From Nocardia camponoti (GTDB lineage Bacteria > Actinomycetota > Actinomycetes > Mycobacteriales > Mycobacteriaceae): a DNA stretch of 64,000 nt. Location of the stretch: NCBI RefSeq assembly GCF_014646135.1, contig NZ_BMMW01000003.1, positions 345,025 through 409,024 on the forward strand, written 5' to 3'. Shown in pieces: positions 43,654 through 53,597 of the stretch. Each line of letters begins with the position of its first letter. The first letter of the stretch is position 1. The notes under the pieces are model-generated. The model searched no databases and was not told the origin of the DNA. It saw only the letters and a program-made list of their open reading frames with translations. The translations under genes and the position numbers were made by a program.

Positions 43654-44796
43654 TCACTCCACATTTTTCCACCACGAAACCCGTGGTGGAAGGTCATTCG
43701 GAACGACGCGCTGTCCCGGCTTGGGAACGACCACCTGGGTGCCAGCCGCATCGGCTGCCGCGACCAGCCGATCGACCGGTTCGCCCCATTCGTGGAACGC
43801 GAGGTTAAAGGTGGCCCAGTGAATCGGCACGAAGACGCCGTAGCTCGGATCGCCAAGGTTCAGGTCGGCGTGGGCGCGCACCGCTTCCTCAGGATTCATG
43901 TGCACATCAGTCCAGCGGTGGTCATAGGCACCGATGGGTAGCAGCGTGAGGTCGAACGGACCGAGCACCGCGCCCGCCTGCGAAAACGCCTTCGTGTACC
44001 CGGTGTCGCCACCGAAATAGACGCGCTTGGTTGGGCCAGCGAGCGCCCACGAGGCCCACAGCGTGGTGTTGCGAATAAGTCCGCGACCGGAAAAGTGGCG
44101 TGCCTCAGCGCAGGTGATCGTGAGACCGCCGCTGTGCGCGCCCGCCGAACGACCAACAACGACCGAGCCACCCCAGTCGAGTTCGATAATGCGGTCTTCC
44201 GGCACACCCCACAGACGCAGGTGCGCGCCGATGCCGACAGGAACGACGAACGGCGCGAGCTGCTTGCGAACGAGCGCTTCGACCGTTGCTTTATCGAGGT
44301 GGTCGTAATGGTCGTGGGAGATGATGACCGCGTCGACCTTGGGAATGTCGGTGAGCGTGCCGGGCACCGGATGCAGCCGCGAAGGGCCGATGAGCGGTGA
44401 CGGCGAAACCCGTTCGCTCCAGACGGGGTCGGCGAGCACGCGGAAACCGTCGACTTCAACGAGCGCGCTGGCGTGGCCGTACCAGGTAACCGCCAGGTCG
44501 GCGGCCAATTCTGGCGGCTCGGGCCGAACAAGCGGGACAGGCCCCGGCGGGCGACCAGCGCGGCCCTTCGTGAGCCCCGACCACAGCAGCGACGCGGTAG
44601 CGCCGGCGGCGAGCATGCTCGACGGCTCGGTGTTGTGGAAGCGACCGTCGCGATACGACGACTTGCCCGCCGCCGTTGGCTCGATTTCGGAAGTACGCGC
44701 GCCGATGGCGCCAGGTAGGCCCCACGCGGCGCGCGCGAGAACCCCGAGCCCCAGTGCGCTCGCCAACGCCTTCACCGCACTCGGGGCCCGCATCAT
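43654..44796 (-). CDS. MBL-fold metallo-hydrolase (Rv0906-like, NAPE-PLD type)
   Basis: 380 residues. The ATG at 44796 overlaps the enoyl-CoA hydratase stop as ATGA, which favours this start over longer forms lying inside the hydratase gene. An N-terminal hydrophobic stretch (VKALASALGLGVLARAAWG) may anchor it. The metal site appears as WYGHAS, SHDHYDHLD, GGDTGYTK and the late His in PIHWATF, as in N-acyl-phosphatidylethanolamine-hydrolysing phospholipase D relatives. In M. tuberculosis, Rv0906 also lies next to echA6. It probably acts on a lipid or ester at the membrane. Confidence 0.87.
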   Translation of the reverse strand: MMRAPSAVKALASALGLGVLARAAWGLPGAIGARTSEIEPTAAGKSSYRDGRFHNTEPSSMLAAGATASLLWSGLTKGRAGRPPGPVPLVRPEPPELAADLAVTWYGHASALVEVDGFRVLADPVWSERVSPSPLIGPSRLHPVPGTLTDIPKVDAVIISHDHYDHLDKATVEALVRKQLAPFVVPVGIGAHLRLWGVPEDRIIELDWGGSVVVGRSAGAHSGGLTITCAEARHFSGRGLIRNTTLWASWALAGPTKRVYFGGDTGYTKAFSQAGAVLGPFDLTLLPIGAYDHRWTDVHMNPEEAVRAHADLNLGDPSYGVFVPIHWATFNLAFHEWGEPVDRLVAAADAAGTQVVVPKPGQRVVPNDLPPRVSWWKNVE

Positions 44797-45521
44797 CGAC
44801 CCACGAACTTGGCTGGACGCTTTTCCTTGCGAGCCAGTCGGCCCTCTTGCGCGTCTTCGCTCTGCCATGCGGCGGCGAGCGCCGCGCGTAGCTCGGGACC
44901 GCCGGGAGTTCGGGTGTCGTCGTCGTTGAGCATGAGCTTCATGGCTTGCAGCGAAAGCGGGGCGAGCGCGGCGATGGACTTTGCCCAATCTTGGGCGTCG
45001 GCGAGCGTGCCGAGCTTGTTGGCGAAGCCGTAGCTGTAGGCGTCGCGCGCCGAAACCGATTCAGCGCCAAGCAAAATCGTGCGAGCTGGGCCGCCGCCGA
45101 TCAGCGAAACCAAGCGCCGAACGGTCCATTCATCAACGGAGATACCAAGTTTCGCAGCGGGAACCGCGATGAAGGCATCGGGCTCGATGACACGCAGATC
45201 CGACGCGATGGCCAACTGCACACCAGCGCCAAGCGCACCGCCGTTGATGGCCGAAATGACCGGCACTGGAACCGATTCGATGGTGTGCAGCATGTCGAGC
45301 AAACCATCGATGAAGGTCTGCGAGTACACGCCAGACAGGTCGGCACCCGCACTGAAGATCGGGCCACGGCCGGTGAGCACGATGACGCGCGCACCCGCGG
45401 CGACCGCTTCGAGCAAGGCCCCGCGCAGCGCGGCGACCAACTCTTCGTTGAGCGCGTTGCGCCGATCTTCCCGTTGCAATTCGATGGTGACCACATCACC
45501 ATCACGCGTCACGCCGAGCAT
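44793..45521 (-). CDS. Enoyl-CoA hydratase/isomerase family protein, EchA6-like
   Basis: 242 residues; GGAGG six bases before the ATG. Crotonase-fold features are present: EREDRRNALNEEL-like start, oxyanion-hole segments GRGPIFSAGADLSG and NGGALGAGVQLA. The usual catalytic Glu positions are not both obvious; EchA6 of M. tuberculosis is described as non-catalytic and involved in mycolate precursor shuttling. The gene order with the MBL protein and the AccD3-like gene supports EchA6 orthology. Translationally coupled to the MBL gene. Confidence 0.85.
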   Translation of the reverse strand: MLGVTRDGDVVTIELQREDRRNALNEELVAALRGALLEAVAAGARVIVLTGRGPIFSAGADLSGVYSQTFIDGLLDMLHTIESVPVPVISAINGGALGAGVQLAIASDLRVIEPDAFIAVPAAKLGISVDEWTVRRLVSLIGGGPARTILLGAESVSARDAYSYGFANKLGTLADAQDWAKSIAALAPLSLQAMKLMLNDDDTRTPGGPELRAALAAAWQSEDAQEGRLARKEKRPAKFVGR

Positions 45522-45573
45522 GCGTCCCTCCGGGGTTAATGGATACCTTCACTCTGCCACAGCAGTGTGACAA

Positions 45574-46428
45574 CTAGTCGAGGCCAGCTTTGAAGACCGA
45601 GGGGTCGGGGCCGATTCGGTCGCCTTTGTCGAGGGGGCTCAACGCTTCCATCTGCGCCGGAGTGAGTTCGAAATCGAACACATCGAAGTTCTCGGCGATC
45701 CGCGATGGGGTCACCGACTTCGGGATAACGATGATGCCCTGCTGCAAATGCCAGCGAATGATGACCTGGGCCGGCGTGCGACCGGTCTGCTGCGCGACGC
45801 CGACAATCGTCGGGTTGTCGAGGAGTTTGCCCTGGCCGAGCGGACTCCACGCTTCGGTCGCGATGGCGTGATTGTCCTGGTACTGCCGCAATTCGCGCTG
45901 CGCGAGCGTGGGGTGCAGTTCGATCTGATTCACCGTTGGGGTGACGCCGGTCGCGTCGATGAGCGTTTCCAGGTCAATCACGCGGAAGTTGGAGACGCCG
46001 ATCGAGCCGATCCGGCCGTCGGCCTGGAGTGCCTGCATCGCGCGGAAGGTGTCGACGAATTTGTTCGCCGACGGCACTGGCCAGTGAATGAGGTAAAGGT
46101 CGAGGTAATCGAGGCCTAGTCGTTCCATTGACGCGTCAAAAGCGCGCAGCGTTGAGTCGTAGCCCTGGTCGGCGTTCCATAGCTTTGTCGTGATGAACAA
46201 GTCGTCGCGCGGGATGCCCGACGAACGGACCGCTTCGCCAACGCCCTTCTCATTGCCGTAGATCGATGCGGTGTCGATGCTGCGGTAACCAACTTCGAGG
46301 GCGGTAGACACGACTCCGGCGACCTGATCCTCGGGCACCTGGAACACGCCGAACCCCAGTTGGGGAATCACGTTCCCGTCATTGAGCACGATGGTGGGGA
46401 CAGAACTAGCCTGGCTTCGGAAGGTCAC
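45574..46428 (-). CDS. Aldo/keto reductase
   Basis: 284 residues, GTG start. The AKR tetrad is visible: Asp in YRSIDTASIYGNE (with the Tyr in the same segment), Lys in TTKLWNADQGYD and His in LIHWPVP. The NADPH phosphate site IPKSVTPSRIAEN is near the C-terminus, as in 2,5-diketo-gluconate-reductase-like enzymes. It reduces carbonyls with NADPH; the substrate is unknown. It lies between the EchA6-like and AccD3-like genes on the same strand with short gaps. Confidence 0.92.
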   Translation of the reverse strand: MTFRSQASSVPTIVLNDGNVIPQLGFGVFQVPEDQVAGVVSTALEVGYRSIDTASIYGNEKGVGEAVRSSGIPRDDLFITTKLWNADQGYDSTLRAFDASMERLGLDYLDLYLIHWPVPSANKFVDTFRAMQALQADGRIGSIGVSNFRVIDLETLIDATGVTPTVNQIELHPTLAQRELRQYQDNHAIATEAWSPLGQGKLLDNPTIVGVAQQTGRTPAQVIIRWHLQQGIIVIPKSVTPSRIAENFDVFDFELTPAQMEALSPLDKGDRIGPDPSVFKAGLD

Positions 46429-46460
46429 TCAAGCGACGGTAGAAGCGTCTACGCTGCACG

Positions 46461-47984
46461 TCAACGAAGGCGGGCGGTGTGTTTCTCGGCGATACCGAGG
46501 CGACGGTAACGGTTGTGCCTGCGTTCGCGCAGTTCGTCGGGGGTCTCGGCGCGTAAGTCGGCGAGCTCGTCGGCGATGGCGAGAACAGTACGCAAAGCGA
46601 AGTCAACGGGTTCAGTTGCCGCGTCTGGGTTTTCGTCGATGATGCGGTCGACGATGCCGTCGTTGAGTAACTCAGCCGAGCTAATGCCCTGTGCGTCAGC
46701 CAGTTTCGGGGCGTGAGCAGTGTCACGGTAGACAATCGCGCTTGCCCCTTCGGGCGGCAGCGGCGCGAGCCAACCGTGCCGGGCGGCGAGCACGCGATCG
46801 GCGGGCAGCAGCGCGAGCGCGCCGCCACCGGTGCCTTGACCGAGCAATACCGCCAGCGTCGGCGTTTCCAACGTCACCAAATCGGCCAAGCAGCGGGCGA
46901 TTTCGGGCGCGAGGCCACGTTCTTCCGCTTCCTTCGACAACGCGGCACCGACGGTGTCAATCACGGTAACCAGCGGCAGTCGCAGTTCCTGCGCCAATGC
47001 CATCGCGCGCCGCGCTTCGCGCAAAGCCGCTGGGCCCATTGTTTGTTCGCCATCTTGGCCAGTGCGGTCATGGCCGAAAACCACGCACGGCTGCCCAGCG
47101 AACCGGGCGAGCGCGAGTACACACGTGCGGTCAGTTTCGCCCTGCCCGGTCCCGCTCAGCAGCACGCGCTGCGTTGCGTGCCGCAGTAGGTCACGCAATC
47201 CTGGCCGGTTCGGCGAGCGGGAGATGAGAACCGAATCCCACGCGCTCACTTCCTCGGTCGAGCTCGGGGCGTCACGAATCATGTTTGCCCACTGTGGTTC
47301 ACGCGGCTCGACAACATCACCGCTCGCGACACTCAACGTGCGATGGGCGATGCGACGAAACACCGGCCCCGTAACAACGCCGTCGATGACACCGTTGCGG
47401 TAGAGGCTTTCCGCAGTCTGCACGCCTTCGGGAAAGGGCTTGCCGTACAACGCCTCATACACGCGCGGACCCAGAAACCCAATCAGCGCACCAGGTTCGG
47501 CGAAAGTGATGTGGCCAAGCGAACCCCACGACGCGAAAACGCCGCCCATCGTCGGGTTACGCAGATAGACCAGATACGGCAGACCCGCCCGCTTGTGCAT
47601 CGCGACCGCACCAGCGATCTTGATCATCTGCACGAAGGCAATCGTGCCCTCTTGCATTCGAGTGCCACCCGAAGTCGGCGACGCGATGAGCGGCAGGCCA
47701 AGTTCGGTCGCCCGTTCAACGGCCGTCACGATCCGCTCAGCGGCGGCAACGCCAATCGAACCAGCGAGGAAGTCGAACTCGCACGCGATGATCGCGACCC
47801 GACGCCCACGAAGCCGACCTTCGCCCGTGACAACCGACTCGTCCGTGCCCGACCGCTGTGCGGCTTTCGCCAGCTCAAGCTGGTATTCGGGCGACGGATC
47901 AACATCGAGCGGGGACCCATCCCAGCTCACGAACGAATCGGTGTCGAGCAGTTGTTCGATCAGCTCATTGGCCGAGGTCCGCAT
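46461..47984 (-). CDS. Acyl-CoA carboxylase carboxyltransferase, fused beta-alpha (AccD3-like)
   Basis: 507 residues. The first half matches the beta part (GEGRLRGRRVAIIACEFDF, SPTSGGTRMQEGT, NPTMGGVFASWGSLGH) and the second half the alpha part (TVIDTVGAALSKEAEERG, LLGQGTGGGALALLPADRV). This fused layout and length fit AccD3 (Rv0904c) of M. tuberculosis. No zinc ribbon with paired Cys is seen at the N-terminus. The partner biotin carrier/carboxylase (AccA) is not in the window. It would transfer CO2 to an acyl-CoA. It is 17 bases downstream of the conservon GTPase gene. Confidence 0.88.
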   Translation of the reverse strand: MRTSANELIEQLLDTDSFVSWDGSPLDVDPSPEYQLELAKAAQRSGTDESVVTGEGRLRGRRVAIIACEFDFLAGSIGVAAAERIVTAVERATELGLPLIASPTSGGTRMQEGTIAFVQMIKIAGAVAMHKRAGLPYLVYLRNPTMGGVFASWGSLGHITFAEPGALIGFLGPRVYEALYGKPFPEGVQTAESLYRNGVIDGVVTGPVFRRIAHRTLSVASGDVVEPREPQWANMIRDAPSSTEEVSAWDSVLISRSPNRPGLRDLLRHATQRVLLSGTGQGETDRTCVLALARFAGQPCVVFGHDRTGQDGEQTMGPAALREARRAMALAQELRLPLVTVIDTVGAALSKEAEERGLAPEIARCLADLVTLETPTLAVLLGQGTGGGALALLPADRVLAARHGWLAPLPPEGASAIVYRDTAHAPKLADAQGISSAELLNDGIVDRIIDENPDAATEPVDFALRTVLAIADELADLRAETPDELRERRHNRYRRLGIAEKHTARLR

Positions 47985-48001
47985 GGGGTGAGGATGCTAC
48001 C

Positions 48002-48604
48002 TCAGTAGCCCTGCATCACCTTGCGCAGCGCGTACTCGGTGAGCTGAACGAGCGCCTGCTTCGCAGGCTCCCGACGACGCGCGTCGATGGACATGATCGG
48101 CACGTCAGCGGACACAGCGAGTGCCTGCCTGATGTCTTCAAGCGGGTACTTCGGCGCGTCATCAAACTCGTTGAGCGCGAGCAGGAATGGCAGCCCGCGC
48201 GCTTCGAAGTAGTCGACAGCCGCGAAGCTGTCCTCAAGCCTACGGGTGTCGACAAGCACAACCGCGCCAATCGCGCCGCGGATGAGGTCGTCCCACATAA
48301 ACCAGAACCGGTACTGACCTGGCGTACCGAACAGGTACAAGACCAGGTCGTCGGCAAGGCTGATTCGACCGAAGTCCATTGCCACCGTGGTGGTCGACTT
48401 CTGGGGAATCCCAGTGAGGTTGTCGATGCCGGTACTCGCGTTGGTCACCAACGCTTCGGTGCGCAGCGGAACAATCTCCGACACCGCGCCGACCAACGTC
48501 GTCTTACCGACACCGAAGCCACCGGCGACAACGATCTTCGCCGAAGTCGGCTTGCTCGTGCGGGTGTCGACCTGCGCCGTCGAATCAAATACGCCGGAGT
48601 CCAC
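48002..48604 (-). CDS. Conservon GTPase (CvnD-like, Ras-type ATP/GTP-binding protein)
   Basis: 200 residues. Walker A GGFGVGKTT (about 28-36), a DFGRI segment and the switch-like FGTPGQYRFWFMW are visible; the NKxD motif is represented by NEFDD. This is the small GTPase-like protein that ends actinobacterial conservons and acts with the roadblock and histidine-kinase-like partners at the membrane. Its start overlaps the DUF742 gene by 20 bases, so the cluster is an operon. Confidence 0.93.
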   Translation of the reverse strand: MDSGVFDSTAQVDTRTSKPTSAKIVVAGGFGVGKTTLVGAVSEIVPLRTEALVTNASTGIDNLTGIPQKSTTTVAMDFGRISLADDLVLYLFGTPGQYRFWFMWDDLIRGAIGAVVLVDTRRLEDSFAAVDYFEARGLPFLLALNEFDDAPKYPLEDIRQALAVSADVPIMSIDARRREPAKQALVQLTEYALRKVMQGY

Positions 48605-48959
48605 TGAGAACCCTTTCGATCAGCTCGCGACGTTCATCGTCGCTGGAATCGTCTTTCAAAGTCGCCGAAACCCGCACATGACCAGCCTCGATGAGGTCGG
48701 CAACGAGAACGCGGGCCACCCCAATCGGGATAGTCAGCTGGGCAGCTATCTCGGCGACGGACGGCGATTGCCTGCACAACTCAACGATGGATGTCTCGAG
48801 GTTGTTCAGTTCGTACTGCCGCTCCATGGCGACCGGATGCGATGCGACAAGCGCCTCCAACGCCAACTCAACCGCCGGCCTGGTGCGACCGGCAGTCAAG
48901 GAGTAAGGGCGTACGAGGCTAGGCTCGGCGCTTCCCATGCGGTGATCGTCTATGTCCAT
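48585..48959 (-). CDS. DUF742 conservon protein (CvnC-like)
   Basis: 124 residues from the ATG at 48959. The DUF742 pattern is clear: LVRPYSLTAGRTRP near the start, then a winged-helix-like segment (SPSVAEIAAQLTIPIGVARV) and LIEAGHVRV. It lies seven bases after the roadblock gene and overlaps the GTPase gene. DUF742 proteins form part of the conservon complex; their biochemical role is unclear. Confidence 0.92.
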   Translation of the reverse strand: MDIDDHRMGSAEPSLVRPYSLTAGRTRPAVELALEALVASHPVAMERQYELNNLETSIVELCRQSPSVAEIAAQLTIPIGVARVLVADLIEAGHVRVSATLKDDSSDDERRELIERVLSGLRRI

Positions 48960-48966
48960 CCCACCA

Positions 48967-49380
48967 TCAGGAACCCATCGTGACGCGTGGTGTGGCCTGG
49001 ACGGTCTGGCCCACACGCTCGACCAACAAAGCCATTTCGTAGCCGACCTGACCAATGTCACACGAGGTGTTGGTCAGGACCGCCAAGTAGGAACCGTCGC
49101 CCACTGCCATAAGCAGTAGGTAGCCGTGCTCCATCTCGACGACGGACTGCAGTACCGTACCGCCTTCGAACAGATTCGACACACCGACGGAAAGGCTGGC
49201 AAGGCCAGCGGTGACAGCGGAAAGCTGCTCAGCACGGTCAACCGGAAGCTGGGCGCTCGCCGCCATCAGTAGGCCATCAGCCGAGACCAGGACGGCATGG
49301 GCTACGCCAGGAACCTCGTTGGCGAAGTTCGAAACCAGCCAATCCAGCTGACGGTTCGTACCACCTAGATCGGGGTTCAT
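48967..49380 (-). CDS. Roadblock/LC7 domain protein (CvnB-like)
   Basis: 137 residues. It begins [20 protein letters not shown], with the roadblock core [13 protein letters not shown] and [15 protein letters not shown]. Its ATG overlaps the stop of the histidine kinase gene (ATGA). Roadblock proteins bind the GTPase partner and act as its regulator in conservons. Confidence 0.94.
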   Translation of the reverse strand: MNPDLGGTNRQLDWLVSNFANEVPGVAHAVLVSADGLLMAASAQLPVDRAEQLSAVTAGLASLSVGVSNLFEGGTVLQSVVEMEHGYLLLMAVGDGSYLAVLTNTSCDIGQVGYEMALLVERVGQTVQATPRVTMGS

Positions 49381-52300
49381 CGGTCTCCTTTATCTCCGGT
49401 TAGGTTCATTGCCTTCATTGCGCGGCCATCCCGGACGCCCTGCTGGTGACGACTCAGACTGGACCTGATGGTTTCGGGATCGCGCGACGGCGTGCGATCG
49501 GCGGCACCGGCCACACCGCCTGGCACAAGTCGAACACCAGGGTTGCGCTGGGGCAAGCCTGCTGCGGTTCGCACCTCAGGCTTGGCCTCGCTGGCCGCGC
49601 GAGCAGCCTGCCAACCTTCGTCACCGGGCGATTCGAAGGCAGCTGCCGCTTGCGACCGATCGGAGTTCTCATCCGTCAGCCACGCCGACATCATTTCCGC
49701 GAAGATTGGCGTTCCGCCCATCACGGAATCACCCTCGGGTGCCGGCTGCAACCTGGTTTGGAAGAACGACGCGGTCTTGGTCGGGTTAGACCGGTAACTG
49801 TGTCGACCCGGATCGCGCCCTGCCGACGCAGCACTCTCCGGCCCAACAGGCGCTACGGAATCCCGTTGCGGCAGTGCCACACCGGGGCCAGCGTTGGCCT
49901 GCGGGACAACAGTAGCGCCGGGATCTCGTTGCGGCAGCCCATTCGGACCAGGTTGCCCTGCCGCGGGGGCGCGGGTTGGGCGGACGGTCGGCAACGGACC
50001 GCTAAGCGGATCGTTCTTGACCTGCGGCAACGGGCCGCTGAGCGGGTCGATCTTGGGCAGACCGCCGGTGTTGTCGCGGTGCGGCAGGCGGGCTACCGGT
50101 TCGCGGGTGCTGCGCTGCGGAGCCGCCGGGTCGCGTTGCGGCAAGCCGTTGGCGTCGTCGCGCTGCGGGGCGGTGTCGCGCTGGGGCGCGCCACGCTGCG
50201 GCAGGCCCGATGCGGGGTCGCGTTGCGGAAGTCCGCCGCTGACGTTGTCGCGTCCGCCGCGCTGCGGCAGGCCCGAATCCCGTTGCGGGAGACGGCCATT
50301 GGCGTCTTCGCGCTGCTGAGCCGACGAATCACGTTGCGGGGCATTCGCTTCGGTGTCGCGCTGCGGCAAGCCCGTCGCGGCACCGCGCTGCGTGAAGGCA
50401 GCACCGGGATCGCGCTGGGGCAGACCACCGTTGGCGGGGGCGCCACGTTGCGGGCTGTTGGTGCCGTCGCGCTGGGGTAGCCCAGTCGACGGATCACGCT
50501 GCGGGAGACCGCCATTGGCGCTGTCGCGCTGCGGCAAGCCCGATGCGGGATCGCGTTGCGGAAGGCCACCGTTGGCGCCACCACGCTGCGGCAGGCCGGT
50601 CGACGGATCACGCTGGGGCAGACCGCCGTCGGCACCTTCACGTTGCGGGCTATTCGCGCCACCACGCTGCGGGAGACCGGTCGACGGATCACGCTGGGGT
50701 AGCCCGGTCGACGGACCACGCTGCGGCAAGCCACCATTCGCACCGTCGCGCGATGGCGCGCCGTTCGAACCTGGCGAGCGCTGCGGCAAGCCGCCCGACG
50801 CGCTCCCCTGCTGCTGACCGGGACCGCCAGGCGCTGCCGGACGCGACGGCGCACCGTTCGCACCCGGCTGACGCTGCGGGAGTCCGCCAGCGAGCGACTG
50901 CGGCGCGTTGGCCGGCTGCTGATCGCCTGCGGGCGCACCCGAACCGCCGAGGCCGGGACCACCGAGGCCGGGACCGTTAGGCCCACCCGGCCCCGCAGGC
51001 GGACGCGGTCCACCAGCGAGGTTGCGCTTCGGGAGTGCCGCCGCGGCGAGCTTGCCGCGCTGCGGCGCATTCGCGGGCGGGTTCTGTCCGGCAGGGCGCA
51101 ACGTGGGCGCCGACTGCTCGGCGGCATCCTGCTGCAAACCAGTCGCCATCGAATTGCCCGGCTGACGCTGCGGCAATGTGCCGCCCTGGCCGGTCTGAAT
51201 CGGACCGCTGACACCTGGGTCGACGGTCACCATCACGTTGCCGCCAGGCGTGCGGGTGATGGCCCGCGTCTGCATGGTCGACGGCTGCTGCGGCTGCTGA
51301 GGTGCGGCCTGCTGCTTGTTCTGGTTTTGGTTCTGCGGGTTCGGTCGAACCGGCTGCGCGACGGCGGGAACGCCCTGGCCCGCGCCACCACCGGAAACGA
51401 TGAGGCCGACCGGTACGTGCACCGTCACAGTGACGCCAGGGTCGCGCGCGGTGTCGAACGTCGGACGCAGCCGCACGGTGAGCCCGTGGCGTTCCGCGAG
51501 ACGACCAACAACGAAGAGACCCATGTGACGCGCGGTGTCGGGACCCGGTTCCGCCGTCTGCTCAAGGCGACGGTTGATCTCGGTCATCTCGACCGGCGGC
51601 ATACCGATGCCACGGTCAGCGACCTCGATCAGCAGACCCTGGTCGTGTGCTTGCGCGAAGGTGAACTTGACGTCGGTCTCCGGCGGCGAAGCGCGGAGCG
51701 CGTTGTCGAGCAACTCGGCGAACAGGTGCGCCATATCCGATGCGGCAGGTTCGACGAGCGAACCGCGCGGAGTGGCACCAAGCTTGACGCGCTCGTAGTC
51801 CTCAACCTCGGAAATCGCGGCGCGAAGGACGTCGGCGATTTCGACCGGAGCCGACTTCGTTCGACGCTGCTTAGTACCGGCGAGGATGAGCAGGTTGTCA
51901 CCGTTGCGGCGCATGCGCGCGGCGAGGTGGTCGAGGCGGAAGAGGTTTTCGAGCAGACGCGGGTCTTTTTCGTCGTACTCCATCGCCTCAATCAGCGTGA
52001 GCTGATGATCGACGAGCGACTTCGACCGACGCGCGAGCGTCTCGAACATGTCATTGACCTGCGAACGCATCTGCGCCTGGTCGCTCGCGAGGCGAAGCGC
52101 CTGGCCGTGGATGTCGTCGACAGCGCGAGCGAGCTGACCGATTTCCTCATCAGAGCGAACCGGCATCGGCTCAAGCGGCACGTCTTCGGGAGCGGCACCG
52201 TTGCGGAGCTGGGCGACCTCGTGCGGCAGGTCGGATTCGGCGACGCGCAGCGCGGCCAAGCGAAGCCGGTGCAGCGGCACGATCATCGAGCGCGCGACGA

Positions 52301-53264
52301 AGACCGCGAGCAAAAGCGCGGCCATGATGGTCGCGATAACGACGGCGGTGTAGGTCCATGCGCCAGTTGCTGCCGAGCTGGACAGCTGGTCCATCGCCGA
52401 CTTGATCGCGGTTGCCGACTCACCAACGACAGCCTGATAGTTCGCGAGGCTGGCGTAGGCGGAATTACGAACGTCGCCGACGGGGAGCTTGCCCGCCTGC
52501 AGTTCAGGCCCGCTCAGCATCGAAGCGCGTAGATCAGCCTGGCTCTTGAGATCGGCGATGACCCGGTCACCGTCGGGGAAGCGGTTACCAAGCACGTCGA
52601 GCAGGTGACGTTCGGTGGCGACGCTGGCCTGGAAGTGCGATAGGCCCGTAGGGATTCCGCGTAGCAACTCGACGATCGCGGCAACCTGGCCAACGAGCAC
52701 TGAACGGGTATTCAGCGTGTCGACCAAGCGCAGCTTGACCGAGTCCATGACCGGGTCGCTGACCTGCGAAAGCGTGGTCTCGACAATGTCGACGCTGTCG
52801 CGACGAACCTGGTCGACACCAGCGAGCGCGGTGTCGGAGGCAGGGGCCGGCGTCTTGCCTTGGGCGCGCACGTTCTTGGCAGCGCCGATCATGCTTTCCA
52901 GCGCCGAATGCGCTTTAGGCAGCGCGACGAGCTTGGGCAGCGCCTGCTCGGCAGCGACGGTTGCCGCGTCCAGGTCGGTCAGGTCCTTGTCGTTGACAAG
53001 GCTGACACCCGGTCCCGCAGGCACCAACTGGCTGCCGACGACACGCGCGTACGCGGCACTGAGCCCAGTGACCGACGGCAGCGTGTCGACCTGCTGATTG
53101 ATTCCCGACAGTCGATTGGCCTCCGAGAACTCAGAGGTAATTCTCGACACGCCGAGCCCGACCGCGACCGCGAGAGGCACGGCCAAGACGGCCGTAACCT
53201 TCCAACGCAAGTCCCAGTTGCCGAGCGCCCAGCGCTTGCTGCCGGACCTAGCGGCGTCACGCAT
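49377..53264 (-). CDS. Conservon sensor histidine-kinase-like protein with long Gln-Arg-rich repeat tail
   Basis: About 1,295 residues from the ATG at 53264; an in-frame GTG at 53312 adds 16 residues. A transmembrane helix near the start and another at about residues 305-325 bound a 270-residue extracytoplasmic sensor of the nitrate/nitrite-sensing type. A HAMP-like segment, a dimerisation helix ([18 protein letters not shown]) without a standard phospho-accepting His, and an ATPase domain ([34 protein letters not shown]) follow. The last 600 residues are disordered, with many LPQRDP-like repeats. It heads the conservon operon and probably signals through the roadblock and GTPase partners. 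Confidence 0.9.
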   Translation of the reverse strand: MRDAARSGSKRWALGNWDLRWKVTAVLAVPLAVAVGLGVSRITSEFSEANRLSGINQQVDTLPSVTGLSAAYARVVGSQLVPAGPGVSLVNDKDLTDLDAATVAAEQALPKLVALPKAHSALESMIGAAKNVRAQGKTPAPASDTALAGVDQVRRDSVDIVETTLSQVSDPVMDSVKLRLVDTLNTRSVLVGQVAAIVELLRGIPTGLSHFQASVATERHLLDVLGNRFPDGDRVIADLKSQADLRASMLSGPELQAGKLPVGDVRNSAYASLANYQAVVGESATAIKSAMDQLSSSAATGAWTYTAVVIATIMAALLLAVFVARSMIVPLHRLRLAALRVAESDLPHEVAQLRNGAAPEDVPLEPMPVRSDEEIGQLARAVDDIHGQALRLASDQAQMRSQVNDMFETLARRSKSLVDHQLTLIEAMEYDEKDPRLLENLFRLDHLAARMRRNGDNLLILAGTKQRRTKSAPVEIADVLRAAISEVEDYERVKLGATPRGSLVEPAASDMAHLFAELLDNALRASPPETDVKFTFAQAHDQGLLIEVADRGIGMPPVEMTEINRRLEQTAEPGPDTARHMGLFVVGRLAERHGLTVRLRPTFDTARDPGVTVTVHVPVGLIVSGGGAGQGVPAVAQPVRPNPQNQNQNKQQAAPQQPQQPSTMQTRAITRTPGGNVMVTVDPGVSGPIQTGQGGTLPQRQPGNSMATGLQQDAAEQSAPTLRPAGQNPPANAPQRGKLAAAALPKRNLAGGPRPPAGPGGPNGPGLGGPGLGGSGAPAGDQQPANAPQSLAGGLPQRQPGANGAPSRPAAPGGPGQQQGSASGGLPQRSPGSNGAPSRDGANGGLPQRGPSTGLPQRDPSTGLPQRGGANSPQREGADGGLPQRDPSTGLPQRGGANGGLPQRDPASGLPQRDSANGGLPQRDPSTGLPQRDGTNSPQRGAPANGGLPQRDPGAAFTQRGAATGLPQRDTEANAPQRDSSAQQREDANGRLPQRDSGLPQRGGRDNVSGGLPQRDPASGLPQRGAPQRDTAPQRDDANGLPQRDPAAPQRSTREPVARLPHRDNTGGLPKIDPLSGPLPQVKNDPLSGPLPTVRPTRAPAAGQPGPNGLPQRDPGATVVPQANAGPGVALPQRDSVAPVGPESAASAGRDPGRHSYRSNPTKTASFFQTRLQPAPEGDSVMGGTPIFAEMMSAWLTDENSDRSQAAAAFESPGDEGWQAARAASEAKPEVRTAAGLPQRNPGVRLVPGGVAGAADRTPSRDPETIRSSLSRHQQGVRDGRAMKAMNLTGDKGDR
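49830..50900. repeat. LPQRDP-type coding repeat in the kinase tail
   Basis: Read on the minus strand, this stretch encodes about 30 imperfect copies of G-LPQR-(D/G/Q)-P-x(2-6) units such as [20 protein letters not shown]. At DNA level the recurring core is the complement of CTGCCGCAGCGCGAT. The unit length varies, so it is a coding repeat rather than a CRISPR array. Confidence 0.85.
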
Positions 53265-53597
53265 CTCCCACTCACTTTCCAAACTGGCCTCGTATACCAA
53301 GCGGTCTACCAAGCACGCCCGCGACGCTTCACTTACGTGAAGACGACTCGCTCGGCGGTACTTGGCCGAGACTTGCGGCTGGCCGAGAAATTGCGTCTAC
53401 GACTGCCTTAATAAGTGACATCAGATTCTAACGGATCAATAACTTCTTGGCTGACTCCCGGTAGAGGTCCGCGCGATGACCAGCCTGTTGTGGGCAAAAC
53501 CAAAGGTCGCGGCACCGCATCGGGTGACGCGTGAAGTCTGCCACAATCATCAGGATCTATCGAGCGGGCATCGAAGCGAGGCTAGGGAGTCACGGGC

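Noticed and set aside
49830-50900. CRISPR array
   Set aside because: The repeats have variable length and spacing and keep one reading frame; they encode LPQRDP units of the kinase.
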